From: JACKCD01 sp041390905
GTDB taxonomy: Bacteria; Chloroflexota; Anaerolineae; Promineifilales; Promineifilaceae
Length of the DNA: 64,000 nucleotides
NCBI GenBank assembly: GCA_041390905.1
Contig: JAWKPA010000017.1
Span: forward strand, 62,001-126,000
Direction: 5' to 3'
The notes below the pieces were generated by a model, which searched no databases, was not told the origin of the DNA, and worked only from the letters and a program-made list of their open reading frames with translations. Shown one piece after another: positions 9,161 through 17,606 of the stretch. The number at the start of each line of letters is the position of its first letter. Position 1 is the stretch's first letter. A program made the translations under genes and the position numbers.

Positions 9161-9216
9161 ACGGTAATCGGTAATCAGTGACCCGTACTGATTACTGATT
9201 ACCGATTACTGATTAC
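9161..9216. repeat. Heptamer-repeat hairpin (ACTGATT units)
   Basis: The right arm is four tandem copies of the 7-mer ACTGATT (one with ACCGATT); the left arm is the complementary GGTAATC/AGTAATC series. The arms fold back on each other between the cupin and esterase genes. Confidence 0.7.
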
Positions 9217-9227
9217 TTCATAAAGAA

Positions 9228-10049
9228 ATGCCTACCCTTCTCACTTCCCAAGACCTTGTTGCGTACCCCACCGTGGCGGCGGATCATCGGCTGGCGTATG
9301 GCGACAACGAATTTCAGTTTGCTGATTTGTATTTACCGGCGGGTGAAGGGCCACACCCGGTGGTGCTGCTGATTCACGGCGGCTGCTGGATGGCGCAGTA
9401 TAGCCTGGAGCATTTGGGGTTGATGTGTGATGCGCTGCGGGGGAGGGGAACGGCCGTTTATTCCCTCGAATACCGGCGCATTGGCAACGGCGGCGGCTGG
9501 CCCCACACCATGCTCGATGTCGCTGCCGGAGCCGACCATTTGCGCCAGATTGCCCCGCAGTTCAACCTCGATTTGTCGCGGGTGGTGGCGGCGGGGCATT
9601 CGGCCGGCGGCCATTTGGTGCTGTGGCTGGCGGCACGCCAGCGGCTGTTGCCAAGCAGCGAACTCTACACCCCCAACCCGCTGCCGCTGCGCGGCGTGGC
9701 TTCGCTGGCCGGGGTTGCCGACCTCATTCGCGCCCACCAATGGCCTATCTGTGATGACTCTCCCAGCTTGCTGATGGGTGGCTTGCCCCATGAGGTCATG
9801 GAACGATACCAGCAAGCGTCGCCCAGTGCTTTGCTGCCGTTGGGCGTGCGCCAGGTGTTGATCAACGGCGTGCTTGACCCGATTGTGCCGCTGGCTTTCA
9901 TTGAAGAGTATGAAGCGGCGGCGCGGGCGAGCGGCGACACGGTAGAAATGGTCAATTTGCCCGACGTGGGGCATTTTGAGCTGGTGATCCCAGAAACGGC
10001 CGTTTTTCCCATCGTAGCTCAGGCGATTTTGGGGTTGAATAGAGATTAG
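9228..10049 (+). CDS. Alpha/beta-hydrolase, BD-FAE/esterase type
   Basis: A 273-residue alpha/beta-hydrolase. The oxyanion-hole motif HGG is at 50-52, the nucleophile elbow GHSAGG gives Ser125, and the acid and base are probably Asp217 (GVLDP) and His249 (VGHFEL). This matches the esterase/lipase and kynurenine-formamidase-like group that splits carboxylic esters or formamides; the substrate is unknown. No signal peptide is seen, so it is cytosolic. It has its own unit, flanked by two 7-bp-unit hairpins; its last codons (Asn-Arg-Asp-stop) lie inside the second one. Confidence 0.87.
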   Translation: MPTLLTSQDLVAYPTVAADHRLAYGDNEFQFADLYLPAGEGPHPVVLLIHGGCWMAQYSLEHLGLMCDALRGRGTAVYSLEYRRIGNGGGWPHTMLDVAAGADHLRQIAPQFNLDLSRVVAAGHSAGGHLVLWLAARQRLLPSSELYTPNPLPLRGVASLAGVADLIRAHQWPICDDSPSLLMGGLPHEVMERYQQASPSALLPLGVRQVLINGVLDPIVPLAFIEEYEAAARASGDTVEMVNLPDVGHFELVIPETAVFPIVAQAILGLNRD

Positions 10050-10094
10050 AGATTGGAGATTAGAGATTGGACAGCCGCTAATCTCCAATCTCCC
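10040..10094. repeat. Heptamer-repeat hairpin (GAGATTG units) closing two genes
   Basis: Left arm of GATTAGA/GATTGGA 7-mers, right arm CTAATCTCCAATCTCCC. It supplies the stop codon of the esterase on the plus strand (10047-10049) and of the truncated acetyltransferase on the minus strand (10078-10080). Confidence 0.75.
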
Positions 10095-10374
10095 GCAAAA
10101 ATGTCCGTAGGTAGTTTATAAACGGCTTCGGGGAGGGGGGTGCCTTCTTCGTCAAACGGCCGTTTGTCCCTTCCTCTGCCATCTCTTCCAACGTTTCCCG
10201 CCATCCCCGCGCCGAGACGGCCGGCGTCCATTCCCGCTGCCGCTTTTCCCATAAATGTTCCGGCATTTGCCCTTTGTGCGCCGCCAGCCAGGTGGGAACC
10301 AGCATGTCACCCATTGGTTCGGCATCGGCTACGCAGGCTTGCCGGATCGTTACCAGCTTATCCATCTTCGGCAA
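10078..10374 (-). pseudogene. Truncated GNAT-type acetyltransferase
   Basis: A 98-residue frame whose first 65 residues look like the N-terminal third of a GNAT N-acetyltransferase (IRQACVADAEPMGDM, then TWLAAHKGQMPEHLW). The acetyl-CoA binding strand and the R/Q-x-x-G-x-G/A loop are absent. The last 30 residues contain the Asn-Gly-Arg encoded by AACGGCCGTT and end inside the GAGATTG repeat. The ATG overlaps the end of the aldo-keto reductase by 17 bases, so it once was, or is, coupled to it. I read it as a 3'-truncated remnant; a short functional protein cannot be excluded. Confidence 0.55.
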
Positions 10375-11353
10375 AGAGTGTGCTAATCGCGGTAAGCTGG
10401 TCGGCAGTTAACGACAGCGCCAACGCTTCCCGCACGGGCTGCAAATGGCTGGGGCGACGGGGGCCGATGATGGGGGCAGTAACGGCCGTTTGTCCCATCA
10501 CCCACGCCAACGCCAACCCCGCCATGCTCACCCCCAAATCCGCCGCCATTACGCCCAACTTGTCCAGCCTGGCAAATGTCTCCGCATTCCACAGCCGCCA
10601 GTACGGCTCCGGCCGCAGCGTCATCCGCGACCCGGCTGGGTAATCCGCCTCCAGCCGATATTTGCCCGTCAGAAAGCCCCCCGCCAGCGGGCTAAAGGGC
10701 GTGTAGCCTAGCTGCTGGTCGCGGCAAAGCGGCAGCATCTCGCGCTCATCCCCCCGGTCTAGCAAACTGTAGCTGTTTTGCACCCACTCAAAGCGGTGCA
10801 AATGGTTCTTGTCGCTAATCCACAGCCCCTTTACCAGCAGCCACGCCGGGAAATTGGACGCGCCAAAATAGCGCACCTTCCCCTGCCGCACCAAATCATC
10901 CAGCGCCCGCACCGTTTCCTCCAGTGGCGTTGTCGGATCTGGCTCATGCACCAGATACATATCGAGGTAATCCACCCCCAGCCGCATCAGGCTGGCGTCA
11001 ATCTGGCGCATGATGTGGCGGCGCGACAGCCCCCGATCATTTGGCCCCTCGCCGACCGGGTTAAAGACCTTGCTGCTCAAAATAAGTTGGTCACGCACAT
11101 GTGACCCCTTGCGCCGCAGCCAGTTGCCAATAAACGCCTCGCTGCGCCCGCCCCCGTAGGCATCGGCCGTGTCGAAAAAGTTGATGCCGATGTCCCAGGC
11201 TGTATCCATCAGCGCGTGCGCTTCGGCCTCGGTTTCACCACGGCCAAAAAACGCGGGTGAACTGCCCACACCACCAAAATTGCCGCAGCCCAGGCCAACG
11301 GCCGTTATTTGCAAACCCGTGCGTCCCAAATTTTTTGTCTTCATACCATTCAA
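10358..11353 (-). CDS. Aldo/keto reductase
   Basis: A 331-residue NADPH-dependent aldo/keto reductase. The family tetrad is present: Asp61, Tyr66 (DTADAYGGGRSE), Lys95 (SSKV) and His136 (LVHEPD). The C-terminal NADPH-binding part shows IIGPRRPSHL. It reduces aldehydes or ketones to alcohols in the cytosol; the overall pattern is that of the large subgroup of general stress or sugar-aldehyde reductases, so the substrate is open. The first Met (11353) and Met4 are both possible starts. Its 3' end overlaps the acetyltransferase remnant. Confidence 0.9.
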   Translation of the reverse strand: MNGMKTKNLGRTGLQITAVGLGCGNFGGVGSSPAFFGRGETEAEAHALMDTAWDIGINFFDTADAYGGGRSEAFIGNWLRRKGSHVRDQLILSSKVFNPVGEGPNDRGLSRRHIMRQIDASLMRLGVDYLDMYLVHEPDPTTPLEETVRALDDLVRQGKVRYFGASNFPAWLLVKGLWISDKNHLHRFEWVQNSYSLLDRGDEREMLPLCRDQQLGYTPFSPLAGGFLTGKYRLEADYPAGSRMTLRPEPYWRLWNAETFARLDKLGVMAADLGVSMAGLALAWVMGQTAVTAPIIGPRRPSHLQPVREALALSLTADQLTAISTLFAEDG

Positions 11354-11514
11354 TCATCCCCTTTTCCCCGCCAAAGGCAACCCATTTTGGTTGCATGTCT
11401 GCAAAGACGTAAAAATCCGGCGGGTCATGTTATCAAAGAACACGTAGCGATAGTTTTTTAGCAGATACGGCGAGCATGGCAACCACCACGGTGGAAGTCA
11501 ACGATTTCGCAGCT

Positions 11515-11559
11515 TCATCCGTGTTTGGTCGTGTTCGTCCGTACCCCATTTTCAAGGAA
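11515..11559 (+). promoter_or_regulatory. Repeated leader ahead of the glutaredoxin-reductase gene
   Basis: Second copy of the GT/CG-alternating leader seen at 8644-8688. It begins TCATCCGTGTTTGGTCG and ends with CCCATTTTCAAGGAA, the ribosome site of the next gene. Confidence 0.45.
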
Positions 11560-11566
11560 TTTGTAC

Positions 11567-12808
11567 ATGAGTGACCCAACGATAACCGTATATGGTGCCT
11601 ATTGGTGCCCCGACTGCCGCCGCAGCAAGCAGTTTTTAGGGGAGCATCAAATTGCCTATAACTGGGTAGATATTGAGCAAGACGAGGCGGGAGAGCAGTT
11701 TGTCATTGAAACCAATGGTGGCAAGCGCATCATTCCCACGATTGTGTTTGACGATGGTTCGTTTTTGGTGGAGCCAAGCAACGCGGAATTGGCGCAGAAG
11801 CTGGGGCTAAAAACAACGGCCAGCCGCCATCATTATGATTTGATTGTGGTGGGCGGTGGGCCGGCCGGTTTGACGGCGGCATTGTATACAGCGCGGGAAG
11901 GGATTGACACGCTGGTGGTGGAAAAAGCGGCCGTTGGCGGGCAGGCGGCCGGCACGGAACGGCTAGACAATATGCCCGGCTTTCCCGAAGGCATTGCCGG
12001 CCTTGAGTTTGCCAACCGGTTGCGACAACAGGCCGAGCAGTTTGGGGTGGAGATTTTGCAGGCGCAGGAGGTGCGCAGCATCCACAGCCACGACAATTAC
12101 CACTGCATTGAGACGGGCGACGGCAGCGAATACAGCGGCAACGCCCTGCTGATTACCACCGGCAGCAAATATCGTCGCCTGGGCGTAGATGGGGAAACGG
12201 ATTATTTGGGAGCCGGGGTGCATTTTTGCGCCACCTGTGATGGCCCGTTTTACAAGGGCAAGGAGGTGGTGGTTGTGGGCGGCGGCAACAGTGCCACCGA
12301 GGAGAGCTTGCTGCTGACCAAGTTTGCCGAGAAGGTGACGATTTTGGTGCGCGGCGGCGCGTTTAAAGCAAGCCAGGTGATTCAGGAAAAGGTGCTAAAC
12401 CATCCCAGGATTGACGTGCGTTGGCACACTGATGTGCAGGCGTTTCGCGGTGCCAAGGCCAAGTTAACCCATTTGGAGCTGCGGGACAGGCAAACGGGGG
12501 CAACTTCGGAACTGCAAACGGACGGGGCGTTTATTTTTATTGGGCTAGACCCCAACACAGCGTTTCTGCGTGACAGCAGTGTGGTGGTGGACCAGTGGGG
12601 GTTTGTGGTGACGGGTCACGCCCTGGTACATGATAAACCGGCTCCAGCGGCGTTTGCTGGTCGGGAGCCGGAACTGTTGGAAACGGCCGTTCCCGGTATT
12701 TTCGCCGCCGGGGATGTTCGCGCCAGCAGCACCAAGCAAGTTGCCAGCGCCGCTGGTGAAGGGGCAACGGCCGCTTTGCTGGTGCGCGAATATTTGAAAA
12801 GCACGTAA
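11567..12808 (+). CDS. Glutaredoxin-thioredoxin reductase fusion protein
   Basis: A 413-residue two-domain redox enzyme. Residues 1-80 are a glutaredoxin/mycoredoxin-like fold with the active site WCPDC (Cys14, Cys17) and the cis-Pro motif RIIPTIVF. Residues 90-413 are a complete thioredoxin reductase: FAD-binding GGGPAGLTAA, redox-active CATC (Cys221, Cys224), NADPH-binding GGGNSATEE and the C-terminal FAD motif GIFAAGDVR. Electrons probably flow NADPH-FAD-CATC to the attached glutaredoxin domain, giving a self-contained disulfide reductase. The start at 11567 fits an AAGGA ribosome site; an in-frame start at 11525 would lie in the repeated leader. Confidence 0.9.
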   Translation: MSDPTITVYGAYWCPDCRRSKQFLGEHQIAYNWVDIEQDEAGEQFVIETNGGKRIIPTIVFDDGSFLVEPSNAELAQKLGLKTTASRHHYDLIVVGGGPAGLTAALYTAREGIDTLVVEKAAVGGQAAGTERLDNMPGFPEGIAGLEFANRLRQQAEQFGVEILQAQEVRSIHSHDNYHCIETGDGSEYSGNALLITTGSKYRRLGVDGETDYLGAGVHFCATCDGPFYKGKEVVVVGGGNSATEESLLLTKFAEKVTILVRGGAFKASQVIQEKVLNHPRIDVRWHTDVQAFRGAKAKLTHLELRDRQTGATSELQTDGAFIFIGLDPNTAFLRDSSVVVDQWGFVVTGHALVHDKPAPAAFAGREPELLETAVPGIFAAGDVRASSTKQVASAAGEGATAALLVREYLKST

Positions 12809-12810
12809 TG

Positions 12811-12866
12811 GTGGAGATTGGAGATTGGCGATTATGAACCTTCACCAATCTCCAATCTCCAATCGC
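12811..12866. repeat. Heptamer-repeat hairpin between convergent genes
   Basis: GGAGATT/GGAGATT units in the left arm and AATCTCC/AATCTCC in the right, lying exactly between the stops of the reductase fusion and glmS. It may serve as a two-way transcript end. Confidence 0.7.
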
Positions 12867-12874
12867 TATATTTC

Positions 12875-14719
12875 CTACTCCACCGTTACCGACTTCGCCA
12901 GATTGCGCGGCTGGTCAACATCGCAGCCGCGCCGGACGGCGATGTGGTAGCTGAGAAGCTGGAGCGGGATGACATTGACCACGGGAGCCAGCAGCGGCGG
13001 CGTTTTTGGCACATAAATCACATGATCTGCCTCACGCTGAATGGCTTCGTCCCCTTCTGTGGCAACGGCAATGACCACGCCGCCCCGCGCCTTCGCCTGC
13101 TGCACCTGGCTCACCATTTTTTCGTACAGGCTGTCTTTTGTAACCAGTGCCACTACCGGCATCGTTTCATCAATCAGGGCAATGGGGCCGTGCTTCATTT
13201 CTCCCGCCGGGTACCCCTCGGCGTGGATATAGCTGATTTCTTTGAGCTTGAGCGCCCCTTCGAGAGCAATGGGGTAGTTGATGCCCCGCCCCAGGAAGAG
13301 AAAATCTTGCGCTTTGAAGAAATGGTTGGCAAGCTCTTCATATTCGGCATCCCGATCCAGCACCTGCCCGGCGAGGTTGGGCAGGTGAGCGAGGTCGTCA
13401 ATAAGCTGGCGCAGCCGCTTGTCGGACAGGGTGCCGCGCAGATAGCCGAGGGCGCAGGCCAGCAGGTATTGGTCTACGATGGAGGTGGTAAACGCCTTGG
13501 TGCTGGCAACGCCGATTTCTGGCCCGGCCTGCATGGCGATGTAGCCATCGGAGACGCGCATGGCTTCGCTGCCAAAGGCGTTGACGATGGACCAGAGGGT
13601 GGCACCCTGGGTGCGGGCTTGGCCGCAGGCGGCCAGGGTGTCGGCTGTTTCGCCCGATTGGGTGATGGAGAGAACGGCCGTTTTGTCATCAATAATCGGG
13701 TCATAATAGCGAAACTCCGAGGCATACTCCACTTCCACCGGTACGCGGGCAATAGATTCGATGAGGAATTTGCCCACCAGCCCCGAATAGTAGCTGGTGC
13801 CGCAGGCCACAATAAAGATTTTTTGCAGCTTTTGCGCCAGTTCTGGTGTCAAATTCATGTCTGGCAGGTGAATACGGCCGTTTTCAAAATCCACCCGTCC
13901 GCGCAGCGTGTCAATCAGCGAACGCGGCTGCTCAAAAATCTCCTTCTGCATAAAATGCTTGAACTCCCCCTTGGCCGCGCTGACCGGATCCCAGGAGATT
14001 TTATGCAGTTCCGGTGTCAGTACATTGCCCTGTAAATCATAGACGGTATAGCCATTCTGGTTGAGGTGCGCCATTTGGCGGCTTTCCAGAAAGACCATAT
14101 CGCGGGTGTATTCCAGAATGGCGGGGATGTCGGAGGCGATAAACATTTCGTCGTTGCCCACGCCCAGGGTGATGCCACCGGCGTTGCCTAGCCGGGCGCA
14201 AATGAGCTGATCGGGGTGGTCAATAGTCATGACAACGACGGCATTGGCTCCCTGGAGGAGGTTGAGGGTGCGACGAACGGCCGTTAAAAAGTCAAACCCC
14301 CCCGCCATAAACCGCTCTACCGTGTGGACAATCACCTCTGTGTCCGTTTCCGACTGGAACCTGACCCCCTCGGCTTCCAGTTCTTCCCGCAGTTCGAGAA
14401 AGTTTTCCACAATGCCGTTGTGAACGACCACAACACGGCCGTTCATGCTCACGTGCGGGTGGGCGTTGCGCTGGCTTGGTTCCCCGTGCGTTGCCCAGCG
14501 TGTGTGTCCAATGCCAATGTGGCCTGTCAGCGGTGAATGCCCCAACATCGCCTCCAGATTCCCCAGCTTGCCCACGTCCCGCCGAATGGCAATATGTCCA
14601 TTCTGCTCCAACACCGCCACCCCGGCTGAATCATAGCCACGATACTCTAGTCGTTTTAATCCTTGCAGCACCACGCTGGGTGCTTGTCGCGCTCCAATAT
14701 AGCCAACGATACCGCACAT
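12875..14719 (-). CDS. glmS: Glutamine--fructose-6-phosphate aminotransferase (isomerising)
   Basis: A 614-residue GlmS, which makes glucosamine-6-phosphate from fructose-6-phosphate and glutamine, the entry to UDP-GlcNAc and peptidoglycan. The N-terminal glutaminase starts with the catalytic Cys (MCGIVGYIG) and shows RLEYRGYDSAG and HTRWATHG. Two SIS sugar-isomerase domains follow, with the phosphate loop SITQSGETADT, the KEISYIHAEGYPAGEMKHGP segment and the C-terminal tail AKSVTVE. An AAGGAGTG ribosome site lies 6 bases before the ATG. A leader of over 100 bases carries hairpins but not the recognisable core of the glmS ribozyme. Confidence 0.97.
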   Translation of the reverse strand: MCGIVGYIGARQAPSVVLQGLKRLEYRGYDSAGVAVLEQNGHIAIRRDVGKLGNLEAMLGHSPLTGHIGIGHTRWATHGEPSQRNAHPHVSMNGRVVVVHNGIVENFLELREELEAEGVRFQSETDTEVIVHTVERFMAGGFDFLTAVRRTLNLLQGANAVVVMTIDHPDQLICARLGNAGGITLGVGNDEMFIASDIPAILEYTRDMVFLESRQMAHLNQNGYTVYDLQGNVLTPELHKISWDPVSAAKGEFKHFMQKEIFEQPRSLIDTLRGRVDFENGRIHLPDMNLTPELAQKLQKIFIVACGTSYYSGLVGKFLIESIARVPVEVEYASEFRYYDPIIDDKTAVLSITQSGETADTLAACGQARTQGATLWSIVNAFGSEAMRVSDGYIAMQAGPEIGVASTKAFTTSIVDQYLLACALGYLRGTLSDKRLRQLIDDLAHLPNLAGQVLDRDAEYEELANHFFKAQDFLFLGRGINYPIALEGALKLKEISYIHAEGYPAGEMKHGPIALIDETMPVVALVTKDSLYEKMVSQVQQAKARGGVVIAVATEGDEAIQREADHVIYVPKTPPLLAPVVNVIPLQLLSYHIAVRRGCDVDQPRNLAKSVTVE

Positions 14720-14731
14720 GATCAGTCACTC

Positions 14732-14952
14732 CTTATGGATAGGTTGGCAGGCTTAACTGGGTTCTATCCTGTTAGCCCTGCCTGAGATAATTTTGTGAAA
14801 TTGTGATGGCTTTGCGACGGCGCACGGCTTGTTTACGTGCGCCAAGCAAAGACAGCAGACCAAAACGGCCGTTAAACGACACCATAGCCAAACAGAAACG
14901 GCAAAATAAACCATCTCCGCTGGTCTGGACGTACCCTTGCTTGTCTTTGCCA
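14732..14952 (-). promoter_or_regulatory. Structured glmS leader region
   Basis: Upstream of glmS on the minus strand, a hairpin pairs GGCAGG-GCT with AGCCTGCC just before the ribosome site (about 14747-14785). Another, GGCGCACG/CGTGCGCC, is at about 14817-14842. A longer interrupted pairing joins 14846-14861 (GCAAAGACA, CAGACC) to 14922-14950. No known riboswitch or ribozyme was recognised; function is inferred from position only. Confidence 0.3.
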
Positions 14953-14973
14953 ATGGGGACGCCCCTTCTGGGA

Positions 14974-15028
14974 AGTAATCAGTTATCAGTTATCGGTTAT
15001 CAGTCTACTGATTACCGTTTACCGATAA
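14974..15028. repeat. Heptamer-repeat hairpin (CAGTTAT units)
   Basis: Three CAGTTAT/CGGTTAT units after AGTAATC in the left arm, ACTGATTACCGTTTACCGATAA in the right arm, in the long gap between glmS and the transporter gene. Confidence 0.7.
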
Positions 15029-15356
15029 AGAGCCACTGCAAAACGGCTTGTCGGGTAGTTGCCAAACCCGGTTTAAACGTTTTGCTTCATTTGAAGGGGC
15101 AGAAAAATGGTCAGGAGTGTGGCGCTCCTGGGAGGCATCCGCTGATCTCTCGATTTTCGGCCAGACAATTGCCCAGCCTTAACCTCACTGCGACGTGAGG
15201 AACCTCCACCTCGTCAACCTGATTGTTTACTAATCAGGTTCATGCGCTAACCTTTGCCCGCATGTCGTGTTTAAACGTACCGTGCAACATCCTAGCTGTT
15301 TCCGGGATAAATGTCAAGCGTAAATTTTGAGCTACAATCCCGCTTTGGTTGTTATT
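15029..15356. other. Gap with no recognised feature
   Basis: Between the CAGTTAT hairpin and the nested inverted-repeat element nothing clear is seen. An open frame running across 14803-15198 on the plus strand passes through the hairpins and has no ribosome site, so it is not called. A promoter for the downstream transporter may lie here, but none is convincing. Confidence 0.4.
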
Positions 15357-15570
15357 GTGGGTTCTTCAGGAACTCGTGGGGTCTAGCGGATTAACAAATT
15401 AATCGGGCAAATGTCATTCCGAGCGGAGTCTTCGGAGCGAGGAATCTTTCCCCTCAGAAAAGCAGAAAGATTCCTCGGAGGACTTCGGAGTGACATGGAA
15501 AGGCAATTCGTTTTTCTACCCGCTTATTTTGTAAACGCCCAACACCCCACGAGTTCCCAAAGACCCTTAT
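15357..15570. mobile_element. Nested inverted-repeat element, MITE/REP-like
   Basis: Outer arms GGAACTCGTGGGGT (about 15369-15382) and ACCCCACGAGTTCC (15544-15557) enclose an inner hairpin. The inner one starts ATGTCATTCCGAGCGGAG, continues AGGAATCTTT, and is mirrored by AAAGATTCCTCGGAGG and GGAGTGACAT (15413-15497). The whole unit folds back over about 210 bases with no coding capacity, as in non-autonomous elements or repetitive extragenic palindromes. It ends just before the ribosome site of the transporter gene. Confidence 0.65.
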
Positions 15571-15588
15571 TGTGAAAAGGAGTGATCT

Positions 15589-17376
15589 GTGACATACGAA
15601 TCTGGGTTAGTTTTGGTAATCTTGGTTATTTCCATTGTCCTCTTTGCTCTTGAGCTGTTCCGAGTAGACCTGGTGGCGCTGATGGTGCTGCTGGCACTGG
15701 TGTTGACGGGGATATTAGATACGGGCGAGGCGTTTTCCGGTTTTTCCAATCCAGCTGTGATCACCGTTTGGGCCATCTATATCGTTAGTGCCAGCCTGAC
15801 CCACACGGGTATCGCCGATTTTATTGGCCGTTACGGGGAACGAATTGCCGGGCAGGGGGAGGGGCGGCTGATCCTGGTGGTGATGTTGACGGTGGGGGCG
15901 ATGTCGGCATTTATGAACAATATTGGCGCAACGGCCGTTCTTCTGCCCGTCATCATCAACATAGGCAACAAGGCCAGGGTGCCTGTTTCAAAATTGCTCA
16001 TCCCGCTGGCCTTTGGATCCCTGCTGGGTGGTGTCACCACCCTCATCGGCACCCCGCCCAATCTGCTTGCCAGCGATGCTCTTGTCGCTGTTGGCTTTGC
16101 CCCCTTCCGGCTCTTTGACTACACGCCCATGGGGCTGATCATTTTTGGCAGCAGCATTGCCTATATGGTACTCGTCGGCCGGCATTTGCTGCCAGCCTAC
16201 ACCCCTCACGCCCATACCCAGGACAGCCTGACGCAAGAATACCACCTGCGTGATTACCTGACCGAACTGCATGTTCAGCCCAATTCGCCCCTCATTGGCA
16301 AACGCCTGATTGATACGCGCCTGGGGGAAGAATATGACCTGACCATTGTTGGCGTGCTGCGCGAAGGCGAGCCAAATCTGGGTGTTTTGCCCGGTTTGCG
16401 GCTGCGGGCGGGTGATATCCTGCTGGTCAATGGCTCCCGCGAGCGCATTTTGCAGGTGGGCAAAGCCTATAATGCTTCGCTGCTTCCCGAAATTGTGACC
16501 GATGCCACCTTGCGATCTGGGGAATCAACCGTGGCCGAGGTTGTGGTCAGCCAGCTTGCCCACTTCATCGGTCAAACACTGCGTGACCTCGATTTTCGGG
16601 ATCGCTATGGACTAACCGTGCTGGCAATCTGGCGCGGTGAATCACCGATTGTGGACAGGTTGGCAAATGTGCCGTTGCGGATGGGTGATACGCTGTTGGT
16701 GCAGGGGCGGCGGGAGCGTATTGAGGCGATTCGTGACGACAACGCCTTTTTGCTGCTGCGTCCGCCGGAGTCGCTGCCCCGGCTGAAGAAAGCCCCCATC
16801 AATTTGCTTATTTTTGTGTCCATGATAACGGCCGTTGGTTTTGGCTGGCTTCACATCTCCACCGCTGCTGTTTTGGGTGCCATTCTCACCGTTCTCACGG
16901 GTTGCCTGACAATGGATGAAGGATATGAAGCCATCGAATGGAAGTCGGTGTTTCTCATTGCCGGCATGTTGCCTATGGGGGTAGCCTTGGAAAAGACAGG
17001 TACGGCACAATATTTATCAAACAGCATCATCTCGCTTGTCGGTGGGCTAGGGCCTCGCGGCATTATGCTGGGGCTGGTTGTGTTGACCACAGGCCTTACA
17101 GCCTTTATGTCCAATGCAGCGGCGGCGGTGTTGGTGGCACCCATTGCCATTCAAACTGCCCTGGGTTTGGATATTGACCCCCATGCCTTTGTCATGGGGG
17201 TCGCCATTGCCGCCTCAAACTCATTCTTAACGCCTATTGGTCATCAATCCTGTGTTTTGGTCTATGGGGCAGGTGGCTACAAGTTTACTGACTTTACCAA
17301 GGTGGGATTGCCGCTGACGCTGCTTATCTGGCTGCTCATGTTATTGTTCCTTCCCATCATCTTTCCCTTTTCGTAG
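15589..17376 (+). CDS. DASS/SLC13-type transporter with two TrkA-C domains
   Basis: A 595-residue inner-membrane anion transporter of the divalent anion:Na+ symporter (ArsB/NhaD superfamily) type. The N-terminal half has about six membrane spans and the motif SAFMNNIGATAVLLPVI, the mirrored C-terminal half SNAAAAVLVAPIAI and SFLTPIGHQSCVLVYGAGGY, both typical hairpin substrate-binding loops. Two TrkA-C (RCK_C) domains lie between, at about 205-290 and 295-380, and probably gate transport by a cytosolic ligand. Substrate may be sulfate, dicarboxylate or phosphate. The GTG start has AAGGAG six bases before it. The gene stands alone. Confidence 0.88.
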   Translation: MTYESGLVLVILVISIVLFALELFRVDLVALMVLLALVLTGILDTGEAFSGFSNPAVITVWAIYIVSASLTHTGIADFIGRYGERIAGQGEGRLILVVMLTVGAMSAFMNNIGATAVLLPVIINIGNKARVPVSKLLIPLAFGSLLGGVTTLIGTPPNLLASDALVAVGFAPFRLFDYTPMGLIIFGSSIAYMVLVGRHLLPAYTPHAHTQDSLTQEYHLRDYLTELHVQPNSPLIGKRLIDTRLGEEYDLTIVGVLREGEPNLGVLPGLRLRAGDILLVNGSRERILQVGKAYNASLLPEIVTDATLRSGESTVAEVVVSQLAHFIGQTLRDLDFRDRYGLTVLAIWRGESPIVDRLANVPLRMGDTLLVQGRRERIEAIRDDNAFLLLRPPESLPRLKKAPINLLIFVSMITAVGFGWLHISTAAVLGAILTVLTGCLTMDEGYEAIEWKSVFLIAGMLPMGVALEKTGTAQYLSNSIISLVGGLGPRGIMLGLVVLTTGLTAFMSNAAAAVLVAPIAIQTALGLDIDPHAFVMGVAIAASNSFLTPIGHQSCVLVYGAGGYKFTDFTKVGLPLTLLIWLLMLLFLPIIFPFS

Positions 17377-17425
17377 CCGGGGATTCCTGAACCGTTAGAG
17401 TGTCGTTAAATCACAGGGTTGCTAG

Positions 17426-17455
17426 TTGCTATTACCGCTTGTCAGGCCGTATAAT
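17426..17455 (+). promoter_or_regulatory. Putative promoter for the RseP-like protease gene
   Basis: TTGCTA (17426-17431), an 18-base spacer and a perfect TATAAT (17450-17455). It stands about 150 bases before the start of the protease gene. Confidence 0.45.
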
Positions 17456-17606
17456 GACATCTGGTGCGCTGAAAATGCGCCGTTGTTTTGGCTGTTTGCC
17501 AGTGTTAGACAGCCGGGGTCGAAAGATAAGGTGATAGTAACTCTTATTAACCTTAAGCAAAACGCAGCAACTGAACAGTGAGCTGACCAAATCTAGGATG
17601 TGAATT

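Noticed and set aside
12818..14035. Long plus-strand open frame (405 codons)
   Set aside because: It is antisense to glmS, whose motifs are unmistakable; the translation shows no family pattern.
14720..14952. glmS ribozyme or riboswitch
   Set aside because: Hairpins are present, but I could not recognise the ribozyme's conserved core; only a generic structured leader is reported.
14803..15198. 131-codon plus-strand open frame between glmS and the transporter
   Set aside because: It runs through the CAGTTAT hairpin and the glmS leader, with no ribosome site or protein-like composition.
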